DNA of 64,000 bases from contig NZ_CANMFD010000001.1 in assembly GCF_947496995.1 (NCBI RefSeq), positions 1,608,692 through 1,672,691 on the forward strand, written 5' to 3'. The translations under genes and the position numbers were made by a program. The notes under the pieces were generated by a model that was given only the letters and a program-made list of their open reading frames with translations, ran no database searches and had not been told where the DNA came from. Shown one piece after another: positions 8,291 to 17,149 of the stretch (positions are counted from its first letter, which is position 1; every line of letters begins with the position of its first letter). This DNA is from an uncultured Roseibium sp. (GTDB lineage Bacteria; Pseudomonadota; Alphaproteobacteria; Rhizobiales; Stappiaceae).

Positions 8291-10084
8291 GTGAAATCGC
8301 CTAGCAAATTCGCGCTCTTCGTCTATCCCACATTTGTTGTTATCACCGTGATGGCTGGCGTTTTTATGTTAGGGCCGGGGGCCGTTATGACCCTCGGATT
8401 TTTGATTGGGATCATCACGATCCCTCTCGCATTCATAGTTGGAACAATTCCTACCGTTGGTCTGACGCTGGCTCTATCGCTGCCATTCTACTACATTCAG
8501 ATCTATGCTTGGCCTGCCAAGACCGCAAGAAACATTATCTTGAGCATCCTGCTTGGTTTGGGTTTATCCGCCGCAATTTGTCAACTGATGGCAATTTATC
8601 TGACCTTAAAGGCCAATACATTCACCTCTGCGGATCTGGTGCAAAGCCCCGACTTTTCAGGCAAGTCGGTTTTTGTAATCGGCGCCCGAAGGATAGACAA
8701 ATGCGGTGACGTCTGCGAGTTGCTGATTTTCTTGGCTGGCGTGAGAAGAGTTACAATCTCGGAAGGGCCCGTGGAAAGCGAACTTCCGACCGAATTCAAA
8801 GGCAACACATTCGAGCTTTTGCCGACGAGCGTCGATTCTTGTGAATACTCCACAAGGGGTATTGCCAGCAATTTGCGGACATATTTCGCCGAAAATGGCC
8901 GCTGCGTCAAAAAAGTGGAAGACGACGCGATAACCCCGGATCTTATCCTTGTGACGGGCGACAAGAACAAATCTGTCCAAGACATCTGGGCGTCAGGCTT
9001 TAATCCTTTCATGGAGGCGATATACGCCGACCGTACAAGTATTTTCGCGCTCGTGGACGGAAGGGCCTCCAAAGTCTTTCAATTCACCGCCGTGTCCGCA
9101 TTTCCACCGGCACCGATTTTGGCACCATTTTCGATTGCAAAAGGTTCCCATACAAGTGTGGAAGGCGGGTTCTTCAGACGCAGAATCGAAATACAGGAAA
9201 TGCCTGCGCTAGAGAATCTGTTTCTCTCCGAACAACAACTGTCAGAAGCACGAAGCGTGCTACAGAGCCCGGGCAACAAAGACCAAATTCTCGAACTTCT
9301 GAAAAAGGGACAACTCACCAAACAACAAAGATCCCTGGTTTGGAGTTACGTGGACGGCGTTGTTTTGAAAGGACGCGATAGATCCCCGGCCGCTTTTGAG
9401 ATCGCGGGAAACTTTATCGCTTCTGGGGAGTTCGCATCCCATAAAATCGCCCCTGACCTGATCGAAGCCTTAAGGCCAGATACGAATGAACAATGGTCCG
9501 TCCTCTCGAACAGCTTGTTTGCCGTTACACGGCATTACACGGACATTGCGCACAGCGAAGGCCTCCTAAAAGTTCGAGGCTCTTTGAAATCAATAGGTCG
9601 CGAAATCGCGAACTTGCCGCCAGACCAGCTCTTGAAGCACAAAAATCAATTGGCAACGCTGGCAAAGGATCCGCTGACCATCAACACGACCTCTTCCGCC
9701 TTCGCTAGTGTTACGACTCTAGGCAAAGAAGCGTTTCCAATTCTGCGTGCAGTGTTTCGCTCGTCCAAAACCGCCTTCGAGACCAGTGACGCCGCAAGAT
9801 ACTCGTCTTTTCGTATTTGGCGGACACCAAGCTATCGAACCGCAGTGGTGGCTCTGTGCAAATTGGCAGAAGCCGGGAAAATCGATGGCGCCGCGATCCA
9901 TAAGCTTTTGGATGACGAAGCGGTTGCGGGAGATCTAACCTTTTTGAAAACAGTAGCACTCACGGATTTTGACGACTTCGATCGGCTATCCAATCTCCAA
10001 AATGAAGCGTATATTCTTTCCAGCTCCCCGAAAGAAATCATCATAGAAAATCGCGAAAAATATCCGGATAAGCCGTGCAGCTAA
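8291..10084 (+). CDS. Orphan membrane protein in lower-GC insert
   Basis: A 597-residue protein that I do not recognise. The first 105 or so residues hold four hydrophobic helices (around 8-28, 31-50, 54-72 and 81-103); the remaining 490 residues are soluble, with cysteines at CGDVCELL, DSCEYST and GRCVKKV that could form disulfides if this part is periplasmic. The C-terminal half is rich in helices and looks repetitive in the HEAT/ARM manner without a clear consensus. Start is GTG with only a weak upstream site. Base composition is visibly lower in GC than the flanking genes, and no neighbour shares an operon with it, so it was probably acquired. Confidence 0.7.
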   Translation: MKSPSKFALFVYPTFVVITVMAGVFMLGPGAVMTLGFLIGIITIPLAFIVGTIPTVGLTLALSLPFYYIQIYAWPAKTARNIILSILLGLGLSAAICQLMAIYLTLKANTFTSADLVQSPDFSGKSVFVIGARRIDKCGDVCELLIFLAGVRRVTISEGPVESELPTEFKGNTFELLPTSVDSCEYSTRGIASNLRTYFAENGRCVKKVEDDAITPDLILVTGDKNKSVQDIWASGFNPFMEAIYADRTSIFALVDGRASKVFQFTAVSAFPPAPILAPFSIAKGSHTSVEGGFFRRRIEIQEMPALENLFLSEQQLSEARSVLQSPGNKDQILELLKKGQLTKQQRSLVWSYVDGVVLKGRDRSPAAFEIAGNFIASGEFASHKIAPDLIEALRPDTNEQWSVLSNSLFAVTRHYTDIAHSEGLLKVRGSLKSIGREIANLPPDQLLKHKNQLATLAKDPLTINTTSSAFASVTTLGKEAFPILRAVFRSSKTAFETSDAARYSSFRIWRTPSYRTAVVALCKLAEAGKIDGAAIHKLLDDEAVAGDLTFLKTVALTDFDDFDRLSNLQNEAYILSSSPKEIIIENREKYPDKPCS

Positions 10085-10349
10085 GCTTTGAGGCTGGGCA
10101 AAACTGCAACTCTTTTCCTTTGACCTCCGTTAGCCGCTAACTGGTCTTCAGCGCCAATGTCGCAATAAGATAAGCGCCGCGATGATCAGTTGGATGAACG
10201 GCAAGAAGGTCCGCGTAGCTGCCAGTCCCGAGAAGAAGGTTGACAGTCCGCTTTGAAGCATCTTGACTAGTGACGGCGGTTTTTTGCCATCCGCAATTCG
10301 GCATCTGCGCCCCGGTAAGCCCACGAGCCCGGCATGCGGCCGTCAGGGG

Positions 10350-10365
10350 CCGGATTCGCATAACG
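10350..10365 (+). repeat. Right copy of 16-bp direct repeat
   Basis: Exact copy of the 16 bases at 8017-8032, same orientation, 2.3 kb apart. It lies 265 bases after the stop of the orphan membrane-protein gene. Together they look like the scars left by a site-specific integration event or a duplicated target. Confidence 0.8.
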
Positions 10366-10463
10366 TATGATATGGAAATTCTGGTCGAGGGCAGGGTGGC
10401 AATTCGGCGGCATTTGACGAATGTTTGAAGAGCTCAGAAACGCCCCTTCAACCGATCTTGAAA

Positions 10464-10578
10464 GTTGCTACCTTGGCATGAGGCGAATTCGGGGCATTCG
10501 CCCGTTTCACCGCGGATTTCTGCGGATTTTCAGAAGGTAGCAACTCGCCGCCAAATTCCGGCAAAGGTTGCTACCTTG
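10464..10578. repeat. Three copies of the word GTTGCTACCTT
   Basis: GTTGCTACCTTG occurs on the plus strand at 10464-10475 and 10567-10578; the reverse complement AAGGTAGCAAC of its first 11 bases lies between them at 10534-10544. Within 115 bases this is well above chance. It may be a remnant of a mobile element or a set of protein-binding sites. Confidence 0.6.
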
Positions 10579-11057
10579 AAATTGCGCGGCAATTGAATTC
10601 ATTGCGCTTTTTCGGATGGCACAAATCGCACACTGCCGGACTGGCCCAATTGCTGCCAAGTGAAGTTGCGCACCCTGTATGGCCTGGTCTCGCCCGAAGT
10701 GGCAGAGAACCGCCAAAAATCAGTTGATCCCATTTAATCCCGAAAAAACCCTGACTGCCAACTGTTCTTGCGCGTTACAGTAAATCGGGTTTTGGCTGGG
10801 CTTTAAACCCATCCGCTGTGTTGCCAGCCAGAATTTGACCCGCTTCCCTTTGCGTGAACTGATCCCGCGTCTGTGAACCAACTCAAAACAACCAAGAAGT
10901 ACTTATAGTGATATATCCACCATTGCGTTATTTGCTGATGTTTATCGAATAACAAAAACATAAAACTCATCGTATAGATTGTATAAATATTTTACGGGTA
11001 CGTTTAAGAGACGGAAAATTAAAAATAATGCAGTAAGTGGCAGAGAGAAATATTCGT

Positions 11058-13784
11058 ATGCTTTCAAGTGTATTGCGAATTATTGCAATAGCCATTGCCT
11101 ATGCTGCTCTTGGGAAGCTTGGCTTGCAGCTTGCCATCCCGCCCGGGTATGCAACCGTGATCTGGCCGCCATCGGGAATTGCGGTGGCCGTTATACTGGC
11201 TTACGGCCACAGGGTCTGGCCCGGGATCTTCTTCGGGTCCTTTCTCACCAATTTCAGCCTGGACATGGAGGCCGGATCTCTTGCGGATGTCCTGCAGGCC
11301 GCGGCAGTGCCTGCCGGTATCGCTGGCGGGGCGGTTCTTCAGGCGGTCGCAAGTTCTCTCCTCGTCCGGAAATTTGCAGGTTATCCAAACCGTCTCGACA
11401 CGGAAAAACAGGTGTTTTCGTTTTTCTTCTGGGCCGGACCCGTCGCATGCCTGATCAATTCGACTATCGGAACGTCGGTTCTCTATGCCGCCGGCAAGGT
11501 CTCGATGACGGACTATCTGGCAAACCTCGGAACCTGGTGGGCGGGTGACACGATCGGGGTGTTCATTTTCGTGCCTCTGTCCCTGGTCTGGCTCCTGGGC
11601 TTTTCGGCGGACTGGAAACCAAGGCGCATGATCGTCACGGTGCCGATCCTGGTATCGTTCCTGCTGACGGTCATATTGACCGTGGCCGGATCGGATTTTG
11701 ACCGCGAGCGCCTGCAGTTGAACTTTGCCCGGCAAGCCGCGTCACTTCCGCCCGCGCTTGAACGCACCCTTGAGCAGCAGATCAACGTGCTCAACTCCCT
11801 TGCCGGCCTGCGTGTTGCGTCGCCGGACCTGGACAGGCAGACGTTCAAGGCGTTTTCCGATCGTGCGTTCAGATCGTTCGAAGGCATTCAGGCGTTGTCC
11901 TGGAATCCGGTGATCTACCCGCAGGACCGCGCGGCGTTCGAACAGCGAACGCGCGACGAGGGCTTTGAGGAATTTGCCGTCGTCGAGCGGCACGACACGG
12001 CCGGACTGGTCCCCGCGTCAGAGCGTCAGGACTATGTCGCCGTGCATTTTATCGAGCCGTATGACGTCAACAAGGGCGCTCACGGGTTCGACGTCGGGTC
12101 GAATGTCACACGCAGACAAGCTTTCGAGAAGGCCAGAGACACCGGGCAGCCGATCGCAACCAGCAGAATTACGCTCGTTCAGGAAACTGGCGAACAGTTC
12201 GGCGTGCTCGTCTTCATGCCCGTTTACAAGCCGGGCACCAGCCCCGTAACCCTCGAGGACCGCAGACGGCATATCGACGGCTATATGGTCGGTGTCCTCA
12301 GGGGGGATGACATTGTAAACGCCGCGCTTGATGACATAGCGTCGGAGCAGTTTATTTTCCGTCTGTTCGATGACAGCGCCCCTCCAACCGATCAGTTTCT
12401 CTTTCAGAGCCAGCGCGCCGACGACGGCGTCAGTGTTCTCGACGAAACGGGCGTTTTCGGGGGCGCGACACAGTTCACTGTTACAACCCTCATCGACTTT
12501 GCCGGCCGCCGTTGGCGCTTCGAGATCAACCCGACCCCTGAATTCCTTGCTCAGAACCGCTCGGCGAATTCCTGGATCATCCTGCTGGGCGGGGTCTTGA
12601 TTACCGGAATTATCGCCTCGTTCTTCCTGCTTGTCAGTGGCAGGGCCGAGATGCTTCGGGCAATGGTCATGGAAAAGACCCGCAGCCTGTCGGTCAGCGA
12701 GCACAGACTTGCTCAGGCACAACGGATCGCGTCTCTCGGCAATTGGGAATTGAATGTCGAGACCGGGGTGTTCTGGTGGTCCGATGAAGTCAATCGCATC
12801 CTGAACACGAAGCCTGACACCGCCTCGAAGACCGTGGACCGGTTCCTTGCCTTCATTCATCCCGACGACCGGCCGATGATCAACTCGGCCCTGACCAGGC
12901 TGTTGAACAAGCGAGGCGCCCTGAACATCGACTGCCGCCTCCAGCTTGCCGGCGGTATGGAGAAGATGGTCCAGCTTCAGGCGGAGGCAGCCTGCGAGGA
13001 AGGCGAACGTCCGACCCGCGTCATCGGCATCCTTCAGAATATCAGCGAGCGCAAGAAACTCGACCGAATGAAGGATGAATTCATTTCAACGGTCAGCCAT
13101 GAATTGCGCACGCCCCTGACGTCAATTCAGGGCTCTCTCGGTCTGCTCATGGCCAAGGCCGGCGCCAACGTCGACGAGAAAAGCCGGAAACTGCTTCAGC
13201 TTTCCTATGACAATTGCCAGCGCCTGTCTCGTCTCGTCAACGATATACTCGACATTGAGAAGATCGCCGCCGGCAAGATGGAATACCGGCTGGAGGCCGT
13301 CGAAATCTGCCGGCTTGTCAGCGATGTTGTCGAGAGACAGCAGTCCTTTGCGGAAAAATACGGCGTCGAATTCGAACTGCGTTTCGACGTGCCGGACGTC
13401 TATGTGAACCTCGATCAGGACAGGTTCAACCAGGCACTGGTCAATCTGTTGTCCAATGCGGCCAAGTTTTCCGATGAAGGAGACAGGATCGAAATCCGCG
13501 TGTCCCTGACTTCCGCCGGCGAGGCAACGATTTCGGTGCGCGATCACGGTCAGGGTATCCCCGAGGTCTTCCGCAACAAGGTTTTTGAAAAGTTTGCTCA
13601 GGCGGACGGGTCCGAAACCCGGGTGAAAGGCGGCAGCGGACTTGGATTGAACATTACCCAGAAAATTATCGAAGCATTCGATGGTACGGTAAAATTCGAG
13701 AGCGAAGAGGGCGTGGGCTCGATTTTCACCTTTACCCTGCCTGTCTGCCTGCCCGACGAGAAGGCCAGCGTGAACAATGCCTGA
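11058..13784 (+). CDS. MASE1-CHASE-PAS sensor histidine kinase
   Basis: A membrane sensor of about 908 residues. The N-terminal ~215 residues form a MASE1-type integral membrane domain (LGLQLAIPPGYATVIWPPSG); a periplasmic CHASE domain follows (roughly 215-500, with the EGIQALSWNPVI segment), then a closing membrane helix, a PAS domain (about 555-660), a HisKA domain with SHELRTPL (phosphoacceptor His681) and an HATPase with NLLSNAAKFS, DHGQGIP and GSGLGL motifs. I prefer ATG 11058 with GAGAG 10 bases before it; GTG 11037 is possible. It overlaps the receiver gene by 8 bases. CHASE domains bind small extracellular ligands; this one is unknown. Confidence 0.9.
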   Translation: MLSSVLRIIAIAIAYAALGKLGLQLAIPPGYATVIWPPSGIAVAVILAYGHRVWPGIFFGSFLTNFSLDMEAGSLADVLQAAAVPAGIAGGAVLQAVASSLLVRKFAGYPNRLDTEKQVFSFFFWAGPVACLINSTIGTSVLYAAGKVSMTDYLANLGTWWAGDTIGVFIFVPLSLVWLLGFSADWKPRRMIVTVPILVSFLLTVILTVAGSDFDRERLQLNFARQAASLPPALERTLEQQINVLNSLAGLRVASPDLDRQTFKAFSDRAFRSFEGIQALSWNPVIYPQDRAAFEQRTRDEGFEEFAVVERHDTAGLVPASERQDYVAVHFIEPYDVNKGAHGFDVGSNVTRRQAFEKARDTGQPIATSRITLVQETGEQFGVLVFMPVYKPGTSPVTLEDRRRHIDGYMVGVLRGDDIVNAALDDIASEQFIFRLFDDSAPPTDQFLFQSQRADDGVSVLDETGVFGGATQFTVTTLIDFAGRRWRFEINPTPEFLAQNRSANSWIILLGGVLITGIIASFFLLVSGRAEMLRAMVMEKTRSLSVSEHRLAQAQRIASLGNWELNVETGVFWWSDEVNRILNTKPDTASKTVDRFLAFIHPDDRPMINSALTRLLNKRGALNIDCRLQLAGGMEKMVQLQAEAACEEGERPTRVIGILQNISERKKLDRMKDEFISTVSHELRTPLTSIQGSLGLLMAKAGANVDEKSRKLLQLSYDNCQRLSRLVNDILDIEKIAAGKMEYRLEAVEICRLVSDVVERQQSFAEKYGVEFELRFDVPDVYVNLDQDRFNQALVNLLSNAAKFSDEGDRIEIRVSLTSAGEATISVRDHGQGIPEVFRNKVFEKFAQADGSETRVKGGSGLGLNITQKIIEAFDGTVKFESEEGVGSIFTFTLPVCLPDEKASVNNA

Positions 13785-14178
13785 GAAATTGACGAGGATC
13801 CTGTACGTCGAAGACGACGAGTCGATCGCCCAGGTCGTCATGATGACCCTTGAGGATCTTGGTGGCTTCAACGCAAAACATTGCGACAGCGGCCCCAAAG
13901 CGCTCGAGACGGTGATCGAATTCGCGCCGCAGCTCATCCTGATGGACGTCATGATGCCGAAGATGAGTGGTCCGGAAACATTCGAACACCTTCGCAAAAT
14001 GCCCGAAGCGAAGGATATCCCGGTCGTCTTCATGACAGCCAAGGCTCAAACCCATGAGCAGGAAGCCTACATGAAACTCGGCGCAACAGGTATCATTGTG
14101 AAGCCCTTCGATCCGTTAACGCTGTCCGAGGAAATAACGGGGCTATGGGACCGGTCCAGGGCCACCCTCGACAGATAG
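13777..14178 (+). CDS. Single-domain response regulator (receiver only)
   Basis: A 133-residue CheY-like receiver. The acidic pair is in YVEDDES, the phosphoacceptor is Asp57 in LILMDVMMP, the switch residue is in VVFMTAKAQ, and the conserved lysine is in IVKPFDP. No output domain follows. Its start overlaps the kinase stop by 8 bases, so it is almost certainly the partner of the CHASE kinase. Receiver-only regulators act by protein contact or relay phosphate to another protein; a phosphotransferase or an output partner is not encoded nearby. Confidence 0.93.
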   Translation: MPEKLTRILYVEDDESIAQVVMMTLEDLGGFNAKHCDSGPKALETVIEFAPQLILMDVMMPKMSGPETFEHLRKMPEAKDIPVVFMTAKAQTHEQEAYMKLGATGIIVKPFDPLTLSEEITGLWDRSRATLDR

Positions 14179-14227
14179 GAGGGCGTCGTCGTGAGGCCTC
14201 TGACCGGCCGCAGAAAACCTTAGGAGC

Positions 14228-15250
14228 TCACGCAAGCCAGCCATAGACATAACCGGCGATCAGCGACCCGCTGACCGCGAGGGCGAGGTAGAGAAGGAAG
14301 GGTGTCAGCCTGAGGACGGGGAAGATCGCCATCGCACCCCAGATGCTGACGACACCGCCGGAAACCAGGAAAGCCATGGCCGCACCGGGGGACATGCCGT
14401 GCTCCATCAGGCCGCGCGTCAGCGGCAGGGCCGCGTATCCGTCCAGATAGGCCGGCGCGCCGACGAAAACGGCAAAGGGAATGGCCCACCAGACATCCTC
14501 GCCCACATAGGCGGCCAGCGCTTCCGGCCGCAGGGCAGCGTTCAGCGCAAATTCCGCCGCGAATGCCGGAATGAGGCAGATCAGGATCAGCCGTGTCGTG
14601 GCACTGAAGGTCCGCCGGAATATCCCGCGCCGTGCCGCGTCCTTCCAGATCCGTGCATCGAAGGGCAGGTGCGTGCCGCAAGCGGATTTCGAAATGTTAC
14701 CGGTGATGGCGTTGCTGCGCAGAGCGGCTGTCGCCCAGCTTCTTTTCGCAAAGACCGACGTGATCATGCCGCCCCAGAGGCCGAGGCCGAAGGCCGCGAG
14801 TGTCTTGCCGGCGGCAAATCCCATCCCGAGTGTGGCCGCCGTTGTCGCCAGCATCGCCGGATCGGTGACCGGCGATGACAGCCAGAAGGCCATGACCGGC
14901 GCCAGCGGTATGCCCGCGGCCAAGAGGCCGGCCATCAGTGGCAACACGGTGACCCCGCAGACCGGCGTTACCGCTCCGATGGCCGAGGCTGCAAGGATGG
15001 CGGTGACGCGCCGTCCCTCGAAGGCCCGCGCAATATGGGCGTCGGCGCCGCTGGCCATCATCCAGGCGGAAAGGAAAATCCCCGGTATCACAAGCGGCGC
15101 GACCGACACCAGTCCGAGTATCACGAACCGCGCCATCTCCCGGGCCTGCGAAGGCCAGACCAGCGTTCCTGCAACGGTGAGGCCCAGCAAGCCGAGCCAC
15201 GCAACCAGTCGGAATATCGGGCGGGAACCCGGTTCAATACGTTCGGACAT
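14228..15250 (-). CDS. Permease of the DUF318/YraQ-like superfamily
   Basis: A 340-residue polytopic membrane protein with about eight to nine hydrophobic helices. The half containing IGAVTPVCGVTVLPLMAGLL and the later GVVSIWGAMAIFPVLRLTP resemble the two signature halves of YraQ/ArsP-type permeases, but the usual Cys-x-Cys pair of that family is replaced by Cys-Gly-Val-Thr. The start at 15250 is supported by GGAGG six bases upstream on the minus strand; the reading frame stays open far upstream but into a LysR gene on the other strand. It is divergent from that LysR gene with 90 bases between, so the regulator probably controls it. The transported substrate is unknown. Confidence 0.7.
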   Translation of the reverse strand: MSERIEPGSRPIFRLVAWLGLLGLTVAGTLVWPSQAREMARFVILGLVSVAPLVIPGIFLSAWMMASGADAHIARAFEGRRVTAILAASAIGAVTPVCGVTVLPLMAGLLAAGIPLAPVMAFWLSSPVTDPAMLATTAATLGMGFAAGKTLAAFGLGLWGGMITSVFAKRSWATAALRSNAITGNISKSACGTHLPFDARIWKDAARRGIFRRTFSATTRLILICLIPAFAAEFALNAALRPEALAAYVGEDVWWAIPFAVFVGAPAYLDGYAALPLTRGLMEHGMSPGAAMAFLVSGGVVSIWGAMAIFPVLRLTPFLLYLALAVSGSLIAGYVYGWLA

Positions 15251-15340
15251 GGCAGCCTCCTTGCAATTGTTCCCTGAGTGTCGGAGGTTGCTTGCCATAT
15301 GTGAAACGGGTAATTCATAATCCAGACATGAGGATTGCCA

Positions 15341-16189
15341 ATGGCACAGCTTGACAGCGATATACTGCGCACCTTTCTCGCTGTGGCCGAGGCCGGCAGT
15401 GTCACGCAAGGGGCCGCGCGGATCTTCAGGTCGCAATCGGCCGCCAGTCTGCAGATCGGCAAACTGGAGGCAACGCTCGGTCAGCCGGTCTTCGAACGGC
15501 ACGGGCGCGGCGTCATTCTGACAGACGCGGGCGAGCGCCTGCTTCCGGTGGCGCGGGAGGTGACCGGCAAGCTGGACGCTGCCCTGCGCGAGCTGACCTC
15601 GGACGATCTTGATGGCAGATTGCGTCTCGGCATTCCCGACGACCAGAGCAAGGAAACGCTTTCGGGAATTGTCGGCGCATTCGCGCAATCCCACCCGCGT
15701 GTCGATCTGGAAGTTACATGTGCAATGAGCGCGGGGTTCCCCGATGCGCTGACTTCCGGAGCGCTGGACCTGGCCATATATGAAGCGGCGCATCCGCCCC
15801 CGGGGGCCGAGGTTCTGCGCCGGGAGCGGACCTGCTGGATGGTCTCGCGCCATCACGATCTTCTGGCCCGCGACCCGCTTCCGATTGCACTGTTCGACCG
15901 CGACTGCTGGTGGCGCGACGCGGCCCTGGACGCCCTGCGCGCTGCGGGCCGTCCCTTCCGGATCGTCTATTCCAGCCAGAGCGTTGCCGGCGTCGCCGCC
16001 GCAATCGAAGCCGGGATCGCCGCCGGATTGCTTGGCGAGACGAGCCTGAGCGAAAACCTGCGGCAGGTGGATTTGAGCGGCGGCCCGATGCCGGTCTCCA
16101 ACCTTGTTCTGGGCCTGCGCCCCGGTACGGTCACGCCACCGATAGAAGCCATGAGACAGGCCATCCGAAAGGCGTTCGGCGCGGAGTAG
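15341..16189 (+). CDS. LysR-family transcriptional regulator
   Basis: A 282-residue LysR-type regulator. The N-terminal winged helix (LRTFLAVAEAGSVTQGAARI ...) is followed by a substrate-binding domain with the usual two-lobed pattern starting at LRLGIPDDQ. ATG 15341 has GAGGA seven bases before it. Divergent from the permease gene at a distance of 90 bases, the classical arrangement for LysR proteins that activate the neighbouring gene on binding a small molecule. The shared intergenic region contains a candidate imperfect dyad around 15298-15320, but no convincing T-N11-A box. Confidence 0.92.
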   Translation: MAQLDSDILRTFLAVAEAGSVTQGAARIFRSQSAASLQIGKLEATLGQPVFERHGRGVILTDAGERLLPVAREVTGKLDAALRELTSDDLDGRLRLGIPDDQSKETLSGIVGAFAQSHPRVDLEVTCAMSAGFPDALTSGALDLAIYEAAHPPPGAEVLRRERTCWMVSRHHDLLARDPLPIALFDRDCWWRDAALDALRAAGRPFRIVYSSQSVAGVAAAIEAGIAAGLLGETSLSENLRQVDLSGGPMPVSNLVLGLRPGTVTPPIEAMRQAIRKAFGAE

Positions 16190-16396
16190 GGCAGAGGAGT
16201 CGGTCGGGGGCACGCCCCTTCCATGGTGCAAATGGTTTTTGCGTTCGCTAGATCGCGGCGCGATTAAGCGTCCAGGAGATTGTGCCCCTCCTTTAGAAAC
16301 GCATTGAGTCTCAATATTGGTGATTTAGTCTTTTATGGTTCCTTAAAGTTGTGATGTCATGAAATACGCTCTAGGGAATTCAGTGTTGAGACGAAC

Positions 16397-17122
16397 ATGG
16401 CAAAGGTCATCGAGACAAACTCTCTTTCAGGCATTTCCGCCGAGATTGCCGAGATCCTTGAAAAAATAGACCCGCTGCTCGTCTTCGTTTTTGTCGTGGG
16501 CGTACTGGCCGGCATGGCCATCGAGACTTTCCTGCGAAAAAGGGAACGCATTTTCTGGAAGCGGAAAAAGCAGACACGCCAGTGGCCGGCACCTCCGAAA
16601 CGAAATCTCCGCGTGGTCCCTTCGGTGCGTCCCGGCAAGACGGTGGACCTGCGCGACGCGGCGGAGCAGTTGCGCATCGTCATGGAAGCGAAATTCCAGG
16701 CTCAGCCGCTTCTCAACAAGAGCGAAGCGCGCGTCTTCAGGGAACTGGACCGTGTCGTTGTAAGCCGCAATCCCGATTGGCAGGTGATGGCGCAGGTCTC
16801 GCTTGGCGAAATCCTGAAGAGCGAAAGTCAGGACGCCTACAGCTGTATCAATTCAAAGCGGGTGGACCTGCTGCTGGTCGACGAGAACTGCCTGCCGCGT
16901 CATGTGATCGAGTATCAGGGAACGGGCCATCATCAGGGCACCGCAGCCGCACGCGATGCAGTCAAGAAAGAGGCGCTTCGGCGGGCCGGGATCCGCTATC
17001 ATGAAGTGATCGCCGGCTTCACGATGCCGGCCGATCTGAGACTTCTGGTGGAAAAGGTCGTTCAAAGGCCGGCTGAACCGCCGTCGGTACCAAAGCCGGA
17101 AGAGCCTCTGGAGCCGCAATAG
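16397..17122 (+). CDS. DUF2726 domain protein with N-terminal membrane helix
   Basis: A 241-residue protein. One membrane helix (PLLVFVFVVGVLAGMAIETF, near residues 27-46) is followed by a basic linker and a DUF2726 domain (about 95-225). DUF2726 has a restriction-endonuclease-like core; candidate catalytic residues are the Asp in KRVDLLLVD and the Glu in HVIEYQGTGHH. Membrane tethering of such a domain is common in DUF2726 proteins, and the function is unknown. A 207-bp gap with AT-rich sequence precedes the gene. It converges on the PilZ gene. Confidence 0.75.
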   Translation: MAKVIETNSLSGISAEIAEILEKIDPLLVFVFVVGVLAGMAIETFLRKRERIFWKRKKQTRQWPAPPKRNLRVVPSVRPGKTVDLRDAAEQLRIVMEAKFQAQPLLNKSEARVFRELDRVVVSRNPDWQVMAQVSLGEILKSESQDAYSCINSKRVDLLLVDENCLPRHVIEYQGTGHHQGTAAARDAVKKEALRRAGIRYHEVIAGFTMPADLRLLVEKVVQRPAEPPSVPKPEEPLEPQ

Positions 17123-17149
17123 CGGAACAGGAAAAGCGCCGGCCGGTGA

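Larger units (their letters stand above)
10085..11057. other. Gene-poor region right of the insert
   Basis: About 970 bases without a supportable gene. It contains the right copy of the direct repeat, a group of three related GTTGCTACCTT words near 10.5 kb, and a strongly AT-rich stretch (10880-11030) that presumably holds the promoter of the downstream sensor kinase. Short open frames on the minus strand (10137-10361, 10507-10716) have neither ribosome-binding sites nor recognisable domains. Confidence 0.6.

Noticed and set aside
15251..16231. Upstream extension of the permease reading frame over the LysR gene
   Set aside because: It lies antisense to a clear LysR gene; the GGAGG-preceded ATG at 15250 is the better start.
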